Shown: piece by piece, positions 5,122-5,516 of the stretch
Layout: each line of letters opens with the position of its first letter
Numbering within the stretch: position 1 is the first letter of the stretch
Source: Yoonia sp.
Lineage (GTDB): Bacteria > Pseudomonadota > Alphaproteobacteria > Rhodobacterales > Rhodobacteraceae
Reading direction: 5' to 3'
NCBI GenBank assembly: GCA_028822885.1
Contig: JAPKCP010000219.1
Coordinates: 1 to 5,516 of the forward strand
Length of the DNA: 5,516 nucleotides
Notes under the pieces: generated by a model
The model's input: the letters and a program-made list of their open reading frames with translations, nothing else
Told to the model about the DNA's origin: nothing
Databases searched by the model: none
Position numbers and translations under genes: made by a program

Positions 5122-5516
5122 CTCATGGCATTTGCGCTTGTCGTATGCTCCGTCTGCGGTCAAGCTCCGAATCTTCTGATTGCCTGGGATATTCTTGACC
5201 GCCCAGTGTTTGTTCATCGATCCCGAGGTGGATCTTGTGAAGGTGCGCCTTTTGGGCTGCCATGGTTGTGTTCCACTCATCTTTGCCCGCAAATCATCAA
5301 GGTGGATTTGGACGTGCAAAGGGCCCTTTGATCCGCGATACGGGATGTTGACCGCGAGCGTCTTGCGACGACGACAAGGAATGCTGGAATCCGGCGCCTC
5401 CCGATCAAGCCACGTCAACCGCAGGAGACTTTCAACAAAGCTGGTCGTCTAGCGAAGCTCCACCCCAAGAGCACTTTCACCGTGAAACAAGTCTGGATTG
5501 CAGCGTCACTCGGCGT
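5122..5516 (-). pseudogene. IS5-family transposase remnant, frameshifted and truncated
   Basis: Decayed DDE transposase of an IS5-type element common in Rhodobacterales, reading leftward. Familiar blocks survive in changing frames. SDAAIQTC...VKVLLGW reads from the window edge. After a frameshift near 5448 come FVESLLRL and CRRRKTLAVNIPYRGSKGPL (to about 5314). KIHLGIDEQTL (about 5205-5237) is in another frame. TADGAYDKRKCH (5125-5160), holding a catalytic Asp, is back in the second frame. The segment that normally carries the first catalytic Asp (IDSTG) is scrambled, some 60 bases seem lost before TADGAYD, and the domain with the last catalytic Glu (YHRRS-x-x-E) is absent because homology stops near 5122. 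The protein cannot be active. The 5' end lies outside the window. The 111-codon - strand frame at 5083-5418 is only the longest surviving piece. Confidence 0.85.

Overview
The window looks like chromosomal DNA of an alphaproteobacterium, most likely a marine Rhodobacterales (Roseobacter-type) member of moderate GC content. I base this on the form of ribosomal protein S21, the family of the transposase remnant, and the stress-protein architecture. All of this is recognition from memory; no database search was run.

Layout, left to right. (1) 1-302: 3' end of a D-2-hydroxyacid dehydrogenase on the + strand, cut by the window edge. (2) 303-822: about 520 bases with no convincing gene. (3) 823-2598: a complete SLC13/DASS-type anion transporter with two TrkA-C (RCK_C) regulatory domains between its two membrane halves. 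(4) 2599-2912: a spacer with an 8-bp inverted repeat and a small operator-like palindrome. (5) 2913-3641: a universal stress protein fused behind a small alphaproteobacterial domain. A strong Shine-Dalgarno sequence fixes its start well inside the longest open frame. (6) 3642-3762: a spacer that can fold into a three-way junction. (7) 3763-3972: a 69-residue charged protein of unknown function with its own good ribosome binding site. (8) 3973-4560: about 590 non-coding bases holding a dense cluster of inverted repeats at 4105-4221. (9) 4561-4827: rpsU (S21) on the - strand, with a textbook terminator and a plausible promoter. (10) 4828-5121: the rpsU upstream region. (11) 5122-5516: a decayed IS5-type transposase on the - strand, frameshifted, internally deleted and running off the window.

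How the parts may work together. The stress-protein fusion and the 69-residue gene lie in the same direction 121 bases apart and may form a stress-response unit, with the structured spacer acting on mRNA stability or on translation of the second gene. The transporter is probably a separate unit. rpsU is an independent housekeeping gene convergent with the rest. No complete novel system is visible. The best leads are the fusion protein with its altered nucleotide-binding loop and the two structured non-coding stretches on either side of the small gene, which share short sequence motifs.
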